This document shows, piece by piece, positions 14,001 through 22,548 of a stretch of DNA of 64,000 nucleotides. The stretch is taken from assembly GCA_030248215.1 (NCBI GenBank), contig JASANG010001770.1, positions 1 through 64,000 of the forward strand, read 5' to 3'. A model generated the notes under the pieces. The model had not been told where the DNA came from and did no database searches. It saw only the letters and a program-made list of their open reading frames with translations. The stretch comes from Enoplolaimus lenunculus (Eukaryota; Nematoda; Enoplea; Enoplida; Thoracostomopsidae). The position numbers were made by a program, and so were the translations under genes. The stretch's first letter is position 1. Each line of letters begins with the position of its first letter.

Positions 14001-14907
14001 AATATAAATACACGTTATTTATCGGCGATTTTTACAAGTTATAAAAAGTAAATACTTAAGTAAGCTTTCAGAAATCCAGCCATTGTCTTTTTATCAATGG
14101 AAGAATTTTCCTGAAATATATGTGCGTTTAGCTTGATTTTCAATCTAATATATGTAACCTAATTTTGACTCAAGCAATCGAGATTCATTTTCAAAAATTC
14201 AACTGCTGTTAACAACTATCGCGTTCATAGCTAAAAATACACTCAGCACCAGGGGCGCCCGCAGATAATTATATTTGGGGGGGCGCCGAGTAATTTTAGA
14301 GTGGCCCTACAGTTGCAATGCAAAACTGTTTACTTTTACACCGAGCCTATTTGGAGGGAACTAGCCAATTTTGTGGGGACACTGCCCCCAAATGCCCCTC
14401 CGCGAGGACGCCTTTAGTCAACCTTTTTTTCGAGACAAATTTGTTGTACAGGATATCCCTGTCAGTGGTGTCGGTAGCATTTGAGAAAAGGTTTACGGAG
14501 CAACAGATTTGAAGACACAATACAGTTAAGGCATTTAAACATGGCCTGTTTCCTTTTAAAAATTTTTGAGTCCAACGCTACACTTCTGCCGTTTAATTTC
14601 AAAGTCTAACCGGTGAATGTTACTTTACGGCGACGGAACAGTAGAATAAGCACATTCCTAAGCCTAAGCATAAGTGTAGCGTTGCAAAAATGTGTTCGTA
14701 AACCTAAGCCTAAGCCTAAGCAAAAATATAATCTAGAATCTAAACCTACTCGTTTATGGACCCACCAGAAACCTGAACGCCCCTTGACTTTACCTGCAGT
14801 CCTTTTGATTTCATATCCACCGTCAGTGTCGAATTTTTTAAGCCAAGCCATAAATTCTGGAATTGCGTTCATTCTGTCTTCGGCGGTTCGTTTAAGAAAT
14901 GGTATCG
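2056..14907 (-). CDS. SET-domain methyltransferase, SETD3/SETD6-like (split gene, incomplete)
   Basis: Exons recognised on the minus strand are 14794-14907, 11599-11767, 10707-10887, 5504-5688, possibly 4349-4429, then 3535-3654 and the terminal exon 2056-2267. Each has a GT donor and AG acceptor. Phases agree between 10707-10887 and 5504-5688, and between 3535-3654 and 2056-2267. The first exon carries a helix like the SETD3 N-terminus (IPEFMAWLKKF). The next has HFKPYFNTL, like SETD3 WQPYIQTL. The third has SLPILKYCDRH, in the place of the family's IPLxDxxNH. The fourth has GSEIYNSYG, the SET-C tyrosine motif. The last two match the C-terminal Rubisco-LSMT substrate-binding helices. Family members methylate lysine or actin histidine. 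The start exon, the exon with the GxGL SAM loop and at least one later exon were not found. SETD3 versus SETD6 identity is open. Confidence 0.6.
2316..2465. mobile_element. hAT-like MITE, family F copy 1
   Basis: The ends are inverted versions of CAGGCCCGTAGCC. The insertion is flanked by the perfect 8-bp duplication TTTGTAAA at 2308-2315 and 2466-2473. It lies in the last intron of the SET gene, 48 bases downstream of the terminal exon's acceptor on the plus-strand map. Other copies are at 3795-3938, 5347-5494, 8230-8380 and 13346-13480. Confidence 0.7.
2500..2650. mobile_element. TTAGGC-bearing MITE, degraded family A
   Basis: A run of CTTAGG/TTAGGC hexamers with the family A spacers (GGAATACGCTTA) ends in AAGTAACGTTGGCCC, the inverted end seen at 3218-3420. 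The left end is not clear. Confidence 0.5.
3010..3208. mobile_element. Foldback element with GACGAC/GTCGTC arms
   Basis: The left arm (about 3012-3045, CGGCAATTCGTCGCCCGACA) is repeated in inverse orientation at about 3168-3205 (GACGACGAATTGCCG). The centre holds a few TAAGTCTAAGCC words. There is no coding capacity. It lies in the last intron of the SET gene. Confidence 0.55.
3218..3420. mobile_element. TTAGGC-bearing MITE, family A second subfamily
   Basis: The inverted ends are TGTTACTTTAAGGGGCG on the left and CGCCCCTTCAAGTAACATGG on the right, enclosing CCTAAG hexamer tracts. This is a distinct end type from 1312-1465 with the same interior. It is shared with 14611-14793 and 46595-46790. 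Confidence 0.65.
3795..4276. mobile_element. Adjacent MITEs: degraded family F, then family E copy 1
   Basis: 3795-3938 is a worn copy of the hAT-like family F. 3941-4276 is family E: the left end reads TATCAAGAGTGGATGATG and the right end carries CACTCTTGT words in inverse. Its interior has two blocks, GCGTTGCGTTTTTTCCG and GGTCGGCCAAAAACGCAACG, in opposite orientation. Both lie in an intron of the SET gene. Confidence 0.5.
4608..4722 (+). mobile_element. tRNA-derived SINE, family V copy 1
   Basis: A box A-like segment (ATAGCTGAGTGGTGATGG) is followed by a box B-like GAGTTTGAAAATCC, preceded by a leader shared with 11384-11500 (TACTAAATCA and GAGAGCCCCCTCGG). The pairing expected of a real tRNA is not kept, so this is a SINE head and not a tRNA gene. 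Confidence 0.55.
4733..4975. mobile_element. Family G inverted-repeat element, copy 1
   Basis: The region shares AACGGAAACGGACAGCGAT and GGATATCCGGTTACACA with 36886-37230, 39848-40000 and 56366-56705, including an internal TTGTGATATATAC block. There is no coding capacity. Confidence 0.45.
5347..5494. mobile_element. hAT-like MITE, family F copy next to a SET exon
   Basis: The ends are the GGACCCGTAACC / GGCTACGGGCCTG type. GTTGCG is repeated on both sides as part of the target duplication. The right end lies only 9 bases from the splice donor of the SET exon 5504-5688, so the insertion fell just inside the intron. Confidence 0.55.
6314..6660. mobile_element. Family E MITE, copy 2
   Basis: The inverted ends are GTTGATATAACCAAG and its complement near 6640-6660. 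Inner matches include ACAAGAGTGTGCAACT against AGTTGCACACTCTTGT, and GTTGCGTTTTTGGCCGACC. The same family is at 3941-4276 and 60588-60910. Confidence 0.55.
6864..7120. mobile_element. GAGTT/AACTC-rich MITE, family J
   Basis: The ends TACACTCGTAAATTTCAGTG and its inverse CCAATGAGT-type partner close on TA. The inside is almost wholly built of GAGTT and AACTC words in both orientations and would fold into one long imperfect hairpin. Confidence 0.5.
7315..7500. repeat. GC-rich repeat fragment
   Basis: A sudden GC-rich block (GGGGTGGGGGCTCCG, GGGGCCCCTTTAGTGTG) stands out against AT-rich flanks. Related pieces lie near 14250-14410 and 21170-21240 (GTGGGGGCCCCC). It looks like the worn end of a dispersed transposon. 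Confidence 0.4.
8230..8380. mobile_element. hAT-like MITE, family F copy 4
   Basis: CGGGCCTAGCC at the left and GTCGGCTATGGACCTG at the right frame the conserved core with GAAAACCCTTGTATGCCCC. It lies in a SET-gene intron. Confidence 0.55.
8506..8745. repeat. Family K: short tandem modules of TTATCACAAAAAATT
   Basis: About three to four modules of 60-70 bases each hold a TTATCACAAAAAATTTCTGA-like word followed by GGAAAATTGTAAG. The whole starts with AGGCGGATCCAACAATTTCT. A second copy at 41566-42607 is split by a later insertion. Confidence 0.5.
9049..9548. mobile_element. TTAGGC-bearing MITE expanded into a 30-bp minisatellite
   Basis: Long inverted ends (ATTTGTCGGCCCATGTATAG at left, its complement at right) enclose about ten tandem copies (roughly 9127-9440) of a 30-base unit made of GCCTAAGCCTATGCCTAACG and ATGAGCCTAC. 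The unit length is a multiple of three, so several frames stay open on both strands by chance. The variants differ mainly at one A/T position. Confidence 0.75.
9963..10293. mobile_element. Long-armed foldback element
   Basis: The left end (GGTTAACCGCCCAGTCGGCG, then CGAAAAATGATTGA) is repeated in inverse at the right end, and the arms continue inwards over more than 100 bases including TATTTGAGCTTCTCAT. It is not coding. Confidence 0.6.
10320..10692. mobile_element. hAT-like MITE, family B copy 2
   Basis: The left end CAGGGTGCAACCGGAGG and right end GGTTGTACCCTG match family B, here in the opposite orientation to copy 1. The right end stands 14 bases outside the donor of SET exon 10707-10887. 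Confidence 0.65.
11384..11500 (+). mobile_element. tRNA-derived SINE, family V copy 2
   Basis: This is the better copy: box A-like ATAGCTGAGTGGTGATGG, a CTCCCACTC anticodon-like stretch and box B GAGTTCGAATCC. It shares its leader with 4608-4722. Stems are not preserved. Confidence 0.6.
11893..12122. mobile_element. Family P MITE, copy 1
   Basis: The inverted ends are of the type GGGCCCGTATTCTCAAAT. Inside are inverse blocks TATTACCAGTTTGGTGATAG and CTATTACCAACTGGTGATAA. Other copies are at 18311-18536 and 18540-18722. Confidence 0.5.
12742..12950. mobile_element. mariner-like palindromic MITE, family C copy 1
   Basis: The ends are CACTGCAAAAAATGGTGAG and its complement. The whole element is close to a perfect palindrome, built of GAGTCAAATTGACTC words. 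Copies at 17977-18178 and 18821-19074 are flanked by TA, which points to a Tc1/mariner-type target site. Confidence 0.7.
13115..13215 (+). promoter_or_regulatory. Orphan TATA-type promoter candidate
   Basis: A strong TATA box (GATATAAAAGGCGC, about 13120-13133) is followed about 30 bases later by an initiator-like TTAGCTCACTGCTC. The next ATG opens a frame of only 22 codons. The stretch lies on the strand opposite to the SET gene, in one of its introns. No longer exon was found downstream. Confidence 0.3.
13346..13823. mobile_element. Two MITEs: family F copy 5 and family A copy 4
   Basis: 13346-13480 has the GGCCCGTGGCC / GGCTATGGACCTG ends of family F. 13622-13823 is a family A element in reverse orientation: CATGTAAAGATCAGGGG at left and CGCCCCTGTTGTGTACGTTG at right, with TTAGGC tracts between. 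Confidence 0.55.
14611..14793. mobile_element. TTAGGC-bearing MITE abutting a SET exon
   Basis: The left end reads GAATGTTACTTTACGGCGAC and the right end GAACGCCCCTTGACTTTACC, the second end type of family A. The right end runs up to the splice donor of the SET exon 14794-14907, so that donor (GTAAAGTCAAGGGGCG on the minus strand) coincides with terminal MITE sequence. Confidence 0.6.
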
Positions 14908-15131
14908 CTGTAAAATGATATAAATTTTTAATTATTAATACAACGATGGAAAATTTTTGCAAAACACATTTTTAGTGCTAAAGATTTGCCATTTGTAAAA
15001 AATTAGTCTAAGTACTGTTTGAGCACATTCGGTGAGTTGCAGTGTCAATGTTTTGAGATTGTTTTTTTCCAAAAATAAACCAAACAGAACCTAAAATGGA
15101 CGGGTTGTTGAAGTAGCCGCCTTCTTTAGTA

Positions 15132-15506
15132 CAGTAGTGACCCGAATAAAGGGGGGCATAATAAACGGAGGTAACATTTTGAGTTCCAATCAATAGAAGT
15201 CCGCATCAATAATACGAGTCCGTAAGCGGATAAAGTCCCGGAACCCTAATTAGAGACCATAAATGTCAATAATCCCTAATTGTAGTGCATAAATGACTCC
15301 AGGACCAAATAAAATTGAGTTCCAAACTTTAAAAAAAACTTACAAATAAACATAAATTCAACGGATAGTTGCAATACCGGATATATATCGCTAACGAAGG
15401 GCGGCGGAGGGCGGGTTAGAAAATAACTGCCCGTAACCGAATAATAATGGGCGCCCTCTGAAGAGGCCAAATAAATATCCGACCCCTTCTTATTCGGGTC
15501 ACTACG
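15132..15506. mobile_element. pogo/mariner-like MITE, family D copy 2
   Basis: It begins CAGTAGTGACCCGAATAAA after a TA and ends ATTCGGGTCACTACG. The interior shares GAGTCC and CCAGGACCAAATA words with the other D copies. Confidence 0.65.
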
Positions 15507-15723
15507 CTGGCATATCACGAAAAATACTTAGACATGTAATGATTTTGCTACAAGCCTGAAGAAGTATTTTGATACACCATCGCAGAAACGACGATAACCG
15601 AATTCATGCTTATACAAATATGCTAATCGACTGCGGCCAGCTAGAGAACTATGTTTTATGAAAAATTACTATGGGGCGTTACAATTTGGGAAATAACAAA
15701 TTTTAGCTTGGAAATTCAAATTT

Positions 15724-15966
15724 TCAAACTTTCTTTATACTGAGGTATTCCACACCTATTGTGTTGTTATGTGGGACATTTAAGGAAAACAGCGAGGATA
15801 TGAATATATCCGCTATACCGTCTACACAAAAGTTGTATAATCCGCGCAGCTTATACGGCCGAACGTTGAATGTGCCAAGCGCACTCTTTTTACAATGTGT
15901 GAGAAACATATGTTGTTGATCCCAATTCCCATTTTGAGTAGTCGCTAGAACTCGATATGATGCTTT
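15724..15966 (-). CDS. Terminal exon of an unrecognised protein
   Basis: An acceptor (TTTTTGCTGGACTACCAG) opens an 80-codon frame that ends in a stop. The product (about KASYRVLATTQNGNWDQQH at its start, IGVEYLSIKKV at its end) has two cysteines, an Asn-Asn-Thr glycosylation site and alternating polar/hydrophobic stretches that suggest a beta-rich extracellular domain. I do not recognise the family. It may be the 3' end of the gene starting at 17527, but the phases do not join directly (one extra base upstream), so at least one exon between them would be missing. Confidence 0.4.
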   Translation of the reverse strand, partial: KASYRVLATTQNGNWDQQHMFLTHCKKSALGTFNVRPYKLRGLYNFCVDGIADIFISSLFSLNVPHNNTIGVEYLSIKKV

Positions 15967-17274
15967 CTGGTAGTCCAGCAAAAAGCACGACAGTTATCGT
16001 TATCTGCAGAGGGTTATACGTTGTTAAAAAGCTGTCCTGTTGAATGTCATGATATTTGCACTAAATTTGGAATATCAATGATATTCTCTGTAATGTCCTT
16101 TGGTATCATGGATGTGGTACTAGCACACATATATGTTTGGTTAACACAAGCACTGGGGTTCGTTCATCAGTGTTGTATGATATTCAATTGCCGTATGTTT
16201 AGCTGATACAAAAGATGGGCTTTGTACATCAGTGTAGTATGATATTCAGTTGTTGTTCGTTTACTTTATATATGGTTGACCAATTTTATAGTTGATGCAG
16301 AAACAACATGAGACAAAACGCCACAAAAGGGCTATCATCGAATTGTAAATGGACACTCAAGACACTAATTTGTAACCAGAAATTGGTGTCTTCATATAGT
16401 TGTTTTTTGAAGAATTTTTGCATTTAAAACGTCAAAAGTTGCTGTAGAATTATATAATTAACCTCACTGGACGACAACATCTTTATAAAATTTCGAAAAT
16501 CCACAGAAAAAATTAATTCTACCGGAGTGGATCAAAACATTGATGTGACGAATGACAATTAGCTAGGAAAAACAACAGTAATTATTGTTGAAATATACAC
16601 ACCAACAGATCCAGATGTGGGCCAGGACGGAAAAACCTTGGACAAAAATTGCTAAAGTTTCTTCCTCGCAAATTTAAATTTTTTCAGATTATTAGAAATT
16701 TCGTTAAATATACTGTGTCCGTCCGGCTTACCTACTTACACCCAAAAATTTTGCTTATGGTGCTATATAAATAACGCCTATATATTTTTGACATTTCGGG
16801 GCAACATTTGGTGCTTCATTTTCGCAAATTTTCTATAAACTAAACTAAGTTATGTTGAACTAAAAGCTATTAAATTTTTACTTTTCAAAATCCTCATTGA
16901 TCGGTGAGGAAATCTGGGATGACTTAATCCCATTACATTATTATTCCCTTTATTATTGTATATATTTACTGTTTAAAAATTTGACTATTTTTTCCTTAAA
17001 GGCAATTTAGAAACCAGATCCTCTGAAGTGCTTTATCAAACCGTAAGCAGTCTTAACTAGTAATTCAGTTTTAACGTTGACAATAATGATAACACTAAAC
17101 AACATTTTAGATTTCAGCTAAAATGTTTAGAATTGAAATCTAAATATTATTAAATTAATGATGTCAATGTTTTTAGATTTTTCTGTGATAAGCACTGATT
17201 GGCCGGTTAGCCAGTGGCCGGCCGGTTGGCCGGTTTCAAGCCGGGGCACAACTCGAAACCCGAGTTACACTTAC

Positions 17275-17527
17275 TTTCCTGTTTTTGCTTGGTGTATTCT
17301 AAGAGGTCATATACGCGTCTAACTGTTTCAAGAGATCGAGAATTATATTCGATAGCTTCAGTAATATTACTAAGTGCGTCGAATACATCACCCTGTGATT
17401 GATTTGTTTGTTGATAATTTGCCGAAGTCAGTTGCGAATAATATATGATAATCAGTACGATTTCTAGGGCTGTAAATTGAAAAGGAATGACTAAATTATA
17501 ACTTATAAATTTCTTATATACAAGCAT
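17275..17527 (-). CDS. First exon of an unrecognised membrane-anchored or secreted protein
   Basis: An ATG at 17527 opens 84 codons and ends at a strong donor (GGAAA then GTAAGTGTAAC), leaving one base. Residues about 12-32 form a hydrophobic stretch (FQFTALEIVLIIIYYSQL), a signal peptide or type II anchor. The part after it has Asn-Gln-Ser and Asn-Ile-Thr glycosylation sites and a heptad-like acidic/basic helix (ITEAIEYNSRSLETVRRVYD) that could be a coiled coil. A TATAAAAA box lies at 17552-17559, only about 25 bases before the ATG. The rest of the gene would lie at lower coordinates, perhaps ending at 15724. Confidence 0.45.
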
Positions 17528-17976
17528 ACTAAAATAAAGCTTATGATCGGGTTTTTATAGTAACAACTGACAAATCTTGATTGTCATATGACATTAACTT
17601 AAAACCACCGCTCTCAGAAGTTCAGTGTACACAAGAGGCAATATGTCACGCGACACTGTGGGAGATTTATGCACTGTCATACGATAGTTTAAAATACAAC
17701 AAATATGATATGCAGCGGGACAGTGTAATCTTCGCGTGCTTGCTTATAAGAGGCACAAAGTACGAAGTACACGTTGCAAAGTTTCGGACCATAATTAACA
17801 AAATTCAAATTTCAAATTCTAGTATGTGATGATCAGGATAATTTCGTTATGTTACCTCAAGTATGCAGACAATTGAAAACATGTCATTTTGCTCACAAAT
17901 TCTTCAAAACTCAACCATTTCTGTATCTCCTGAATACCCCGAGTGGTACAGATTCAAAATCCAGGCAACGCGGCTA

Positions 17977-18178
17977 CACTGCAAAAAATGGTGAGTCAAA
18001 TTGACTCTCTCCGAAATAGGCTTTTCCTGACTACAGAAACTGAGTTAAAATTCGATTCCGCCTGAGTCTCACATTCGACTCAATTTGACTCTGGCGGACT
18101 CGAATTTTAACTCAGTTTGTGTAGTCAGGTAAAGCCTATTTCGGAGAGAGTCAATTTGACTCACTATTTTTTGCAGTG
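17977..18178. mobile_element. mariner-like palindromic MITE, family C copy 2
   Basis: The best-kept copy: TA, then CACTGCAAAAAATGGTGAG at left and TTTTTTGCAGTG, then TA at right. The two halves mirror each other through GAGTCAAATTGACTC words. Confidence 0.75.
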
Positions 18179-18310
18179 TACATTTCCATAAACCGCTAAC
18201 ATCGTTCATGCGTACCATTCTATCAATGATTTTAGCGTGCTTATCGTGCTCGTCTTTCTATATCTGAAGTTTAGCAACACACTGTATCTATTAAGCCTAA
18301 GCCTTAACCT

Positions 18311-18722
18311 AGGGCCCGTATTCTCAAATTCGAATAATATTTATCACAAGTTAGCGATAGGTTTTGTAATTGACGAATTTCTGCAATTGCGGAGGATCTA
18401 ACAATTGGCACAGAAATAAAGCAAATCAAATGCGAAAAATGTGCTGAATTTCAAAGCTCATCATGCACTGGTTCGAAAGATATATCAGCTATCATCAACT
18501 GGTTATAAGAGCTGCAGACGTTTAAGAATACGGGTCTAGGTGTAGGATTCGTATTCTTAAATATGTGTAGCACATATTACCAGGTGGTGATAGGTCTTGT
18601 ACTTTTCGAACCAGCGCATGATGAGGTTCGAGATTCAGCACGATTTTCGCATTTAATTTGTCCTACTTCTGTACAAGTTTTTACTGATAAGATGCTATTC
18701 GTATTTGAAAATACGGCATAGG
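18311..18722. mobile_element. Two family P MITEs, one partial
   Basis: 18311-18536 runs from GGCCCGTATTCTCAAATTCG to AAGAATACGGGTC. 18540-18722 is a second, shortened copy in direct succession that shares TTCGAACCAGCGCATGATGA-type internal blocks. Confidence 0.45.
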
Positions 18723-18820
18723 CCTAAGTAAAAAAGTTAGTATAAATCTTTTTGTTCAGTCTATTACGGCCTGCGGAAAAGCGGTCCTTCTCCGATCTAA
18801 ACATGGGCTATTGGCTACTA

Positions 18821-19074
18821 CACTGTAAAAAATAGGGGGTCAAATTGACTCTCTGGGAAATAGGCTTTTCCTGACTACACAAACTGAGTCAAATTCGACT
18901 CACTGAGCGATTCAGTGAATCGAATTTGACTCTGGCGGAGTAGAAATTTGCCTCAGTTTGTTTCTCATTCAGTGAATCGAATTTGACTCTGGCGGAGTCG
19001 AAATTTGCCTCAGTTTATGTAGTCAGGAAAAACCTATTTCCAGAGAGTCAATTAGACTCCCTATTTTTGCAGTG
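18821..19074. mobile_element. mariner-like palindromic MITE, family C copy 3
   Basis: It is TA-flanked with CACTGTAAAAAATAGGG and TTTTTGCAGTG ends. A block of about 60 bases (AGTGAATCGAATTTGACTCT and following) is duplicated inside the right half. Confidence 0.65.
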
Positions 19075-19449
19075 TAACTCTATTGACAATATGAATTAAC
19101 GTTTTGTAGATATAACAACAAACCAGATCAAAATAAACCTTTTGCTTTCGTTGTCTTCTTTGCCAGTAAGTATAACATTACCCATAAAGCTGGGTTAACT
19201 GTTGTGCCTATGGGATTCCCATGACTACCAAACTAAACCATGATTTGATATATTTTTGGAACATTTAATTTTACAGACTTTACTATTAAATGTAAGGCTG
19301 CGAGCACATTTGTAACGTTCCAGATACGGTTTTGGTTTCTGTAAAAATTGAAATCTGATTATTAATTTGCAAAATTCAATTGACAACCTGCTGTTCGATT
19401 CAAAAACAGCAGACGTCATCGATTCAAACATGTGTACACCGTAGCTGTA

Positions 19450-19645
19450 CTGTATTGACCCGAATTAGAGTGGGTGGGGTAATAAGAGGGGGTCCCTATT
19501 TTGAGTCCGAATCAATATTAGCCCGTATATATCCCTAATAAGAGTCCGTAAGCGGATAGGGTCCCTAAACTCTAATTAGAGTCCATAAATGTCAATTAAC
19601 CCTAACTGTAGCGTATAATAAATGACTCCAGGACCAAATATTACA
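19450..19645. mobile_element. Partial pogo/mariner-like MITE, family D copy 3
   Basis: Only the left half is present: CTGTATTGACCCGAATTAG, then the GAGTCC and CCAGGACCAAATA blocks. The right inverted end is missing. Confidence 0.55.
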
Positions 19646-19816
19646 AGTCATTTAAAACCGGGTTTAGTTTGCAACACACAATATGACGCAAATGCTCAAA
19701 TTTCGTACCAGGAATAAGTAACATCAATTTAGGCAACTAAACAGTGTGAATCGTTAGGATCTTCTATTTAGCATCATCAGCTAATCTTTATACTTTAGTA
19801 ATTTTTTCTTTATAGC

Positions 19817-19997
19817 GGCCAATGTAAAGAACAGGGGCGGAAAAGTATTATAAGCATACTCCTAAGCCTAAAGCCTAAGCATAAAAATGAGCATTTGCTA
19901 AGCCTAAGCCTAAGCCAAGCAATAAAATTGGTATAAAGCTTAAGCTTACTCTATTGCCGTCCCACAAATAACTTTCGCCCCAGACCTTTACATCGCC
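19817..19997. mobile_element. TTAGGC-bearing MITE, family A copy
   Basis: GGCCAATGTAAAGAACAGGG at the left and CAGACCTTTACATCG at the right enclose CCTAAG tracts, in the same layout as 1312-1465. Confidence 0.65.
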
Positions 19998-20522
19998 CTC
20001 AAAAACATTATCGCTTTATTGCGGTTGCTGTTTTTGGGATAACGGTTCAATTAATGAAGAAACTTAAAATGTTGTGGAACTTTGCGACTATACAAATTTG
20101 TACCCCTGTACTATTTTAGAACGGATAGTATTACCTTTAAGTCATTGTTCGAAGTTAAAATTCTCAAAAATTTTTTCCTATTTTTGCATAAAATTGAAAA
20201 TAATGCAAATTGAAGCAGATTTAAAATTTCGGACAAAAGCTACGCTGGTCCTCAGTTCGTCTAATGTTTCCACTTTCCACCATATACTAAAAATTTTAAA
20301 CACGTCAATCAAGATCTGATCGTTTAACAAATAATATCGTCAGAATTGGTCAGCGGGTAATGATAGACTGCAGAATAGCGTTGTGCAATAACGTTTTTTG
20401 CTATTTTTATCCAGGCGTATATTGGAACTTTTTCAGCTGGTAAACACTGTGTGGATGGCGCAGTGAAAGATTTGAGTTCTGTAGGTCAATAATATAATAA
20501 GTCAATCATTATTTAAAATGTC

Positions 20523-20774
20523 GGCCCATTTAAGTCAGAGCGAAACGTTTTCCTGTGGGACTGGAAAAGAGTTAAAGTTTAAGCTTTAGACTAATTTTTT
20601 TGCTTGGCTTACGCTTAGTCTTTAGGCTTTGGCTTAGGAATATGTTCATTCTTACGCTTAGACTTAGGCTTAGGCTTAGGAGTACGCTCATTATTACGCT
20701 TAGGTTTAGGCTTAGGCTTAGGCTTAGGAATATGCGCTTATAATACTGTTTCGCCCCTGTTCTTTACATTTGCC
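20523..20774. mobile_element. TTAGGC-bearing MITE, family A copy, reverse
   Basis: This is the longest ordinary A copy. Its TTAGGC tracts are interrupted by ATGTTCATTCTTACGC and AGTACGCTCATTATTACGC spacers, and it ends GCCCCTGTTCTTTACATTTG. Confidence 0.65.
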
Positions 20775-21617
20775 AAAATTTCTAACATGTTCAACCAAAA
20801 ACTGTCTCTTTTCTGTAGTTACAAGCCCAGGATAATAAATAAACTTCATAAAATTTATTTAGGAGACTGATTGCAGATTGCATTTTAAGGCCAGGTAAAA
20901 AGCAAACCTGTAGAATCAAATGTCACCTAAGTCCTAGTGCTGCAGTGTTGCCTAATTAGGCATTTCCGACATCAAATTATACATGGAAAATCGATATTAT
21001 TTGTGCAAAACTATTTTCATGTACTGTTTCAAATAATTGACGCCTTGAAAAAAAATTGGCACTGAATAAGAGTTCTTAAGCCAAAAACAAACGATTTCGG
21101 ATATGCTTTAAATTATACATTTTAACCGAAACCGTTTAACTATCTCATTTGATCTGTAAAAAGGTCAGTGCCAGAGCCGGCTAGGGTGAGGCCATTCAAA
21201 ACATCACAGTGGGGGCCCCCTTGCTATTATCAAAATATTGTCCTATTGTGAATTTTTATTTTAAACACGTATTCATGTTATTATTGATAGTAACTCGATC
21301 AGCTCAAGGTTCATTATGATTATTTAAATTTTCGGCAACTGAAACACAATTTACTACCATGTTTTATAGAAACGTTTAGTATTTATCAGTGAGCTATCTT
21401 AATAATACTCGAGCACTTTGAAAAATCAGTGTTGAGTTTTGTCGCAATTCTGCTTGAAGAATGCTTTAATATTTCTTTTCTCAAGCTGCTCCAAGTAGGG
21501 ACGCATCCAAGATTTTGTTCCGGACGGTGATCCTCGCGTAAGCCTATAGCTGCCTGTGGGCGTGTCCAACGAAAACGCTTTTTAGACGTTTGCCGGCTAT
21601 TTTTAAGCCTTAGAAAT

Positions 21618-21980
21618 TAGGGTACAGCCGGAGGTCTGCCTCCAACTGCGGGTCCGGCAGAAAATCGGCTTCTGGCTGTATTACAATTTTTGCCGGAAGT
21701 TCCGGCAATTTCGATAGTAAAAGTTTGCATAATTTTGCAAAATTTATCTATGTATAGTGCGTTTCGTTTTACTTTTGTCACAAGTTTCAGGAAAGAATTT
21801 CAGAAATTTCGCAGAAAATTAGCGTAAAACCAAACAACTGAACAACATATTGCAGATATTGGCTAAAATTAACTAATTAATCATCGTTTTTACTACTTAA
21901 TTTAGACTCACCTCCGGCTCCGGAAGTTTCGTTGATCTCCGCTTCGGCTCCAGTATTTTTCACCTCCGGTTGTACCCTGC
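21618..21980. mobile_element. hAT-like MITE, family B copy 3
   Basis: Perfect 8-bp flanking duplication TTAGAAAT at 21610-21617 and 21981-21988. The ends are TAGGGTACAGCCGGAGG and CACCTCCGGTTGTACCCTGC. The interior aligns along its length with copies 1 and 2. Confidence 0.75.
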
Positions 21981-22105
21981 TTAGAAATCTTTCTGCTCAT
22001 CGGCTTAGTAATTTTGGGAGGCGATATTTTCTCAGGCCTTCTTGTATACCACCATGGTTACTTGGTGTGAGATCTTGAATTAAATAAATTATTGTAGGGG
22101 AGGTG

Positions 22106-22303
22106 CACTGCAACAAATGGTGAGTCAAATTGACTCTCCGAAATAGGCTTTTCCCGACTACACAAACTGAGTCAAAATTCGACTCCGCCAGAGTCAAATT
22201 GAGTCGAATTTGGCTCAGGCCCTTTCGAATTTTGACGCAGTTTGTGTAGTTAGAAAAAGCCTATTTCGGATAGAATCAATTTGACTCACCATTTTTTGCA
22301 GTG
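22106..22303. mobile_element. mariner-like palindromic MITE, family C copy 4
   Basis: CACTGCAACAAATGGTGAG at the left and TCACCATTTTTTGCAGTG at the right. The usual GAGTCAAATTGACTC palindrome lies between. Confidence 0.65.
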
Positions 22304-22548
22304 TGGCTGCTCCGCTCCGGCCCTGGAAAAGGTTGACTTTGTGATAAATAAAAATATATCCATAACTTCATACAGAACCTAAACAGCTGCCCACACTTGC
22401 TCAACACGCATTCACAAACTATGACGGATGCTGCCGTATTTTGAAGCGTTGTAAACTGTAGTTAAACTAAACAAAAGCAGAACATATTGTTTTCTAACAG
22501 AGTTTATTTTACGAGTACTGATCATATTTACGGGAATTTCATTTCCTA

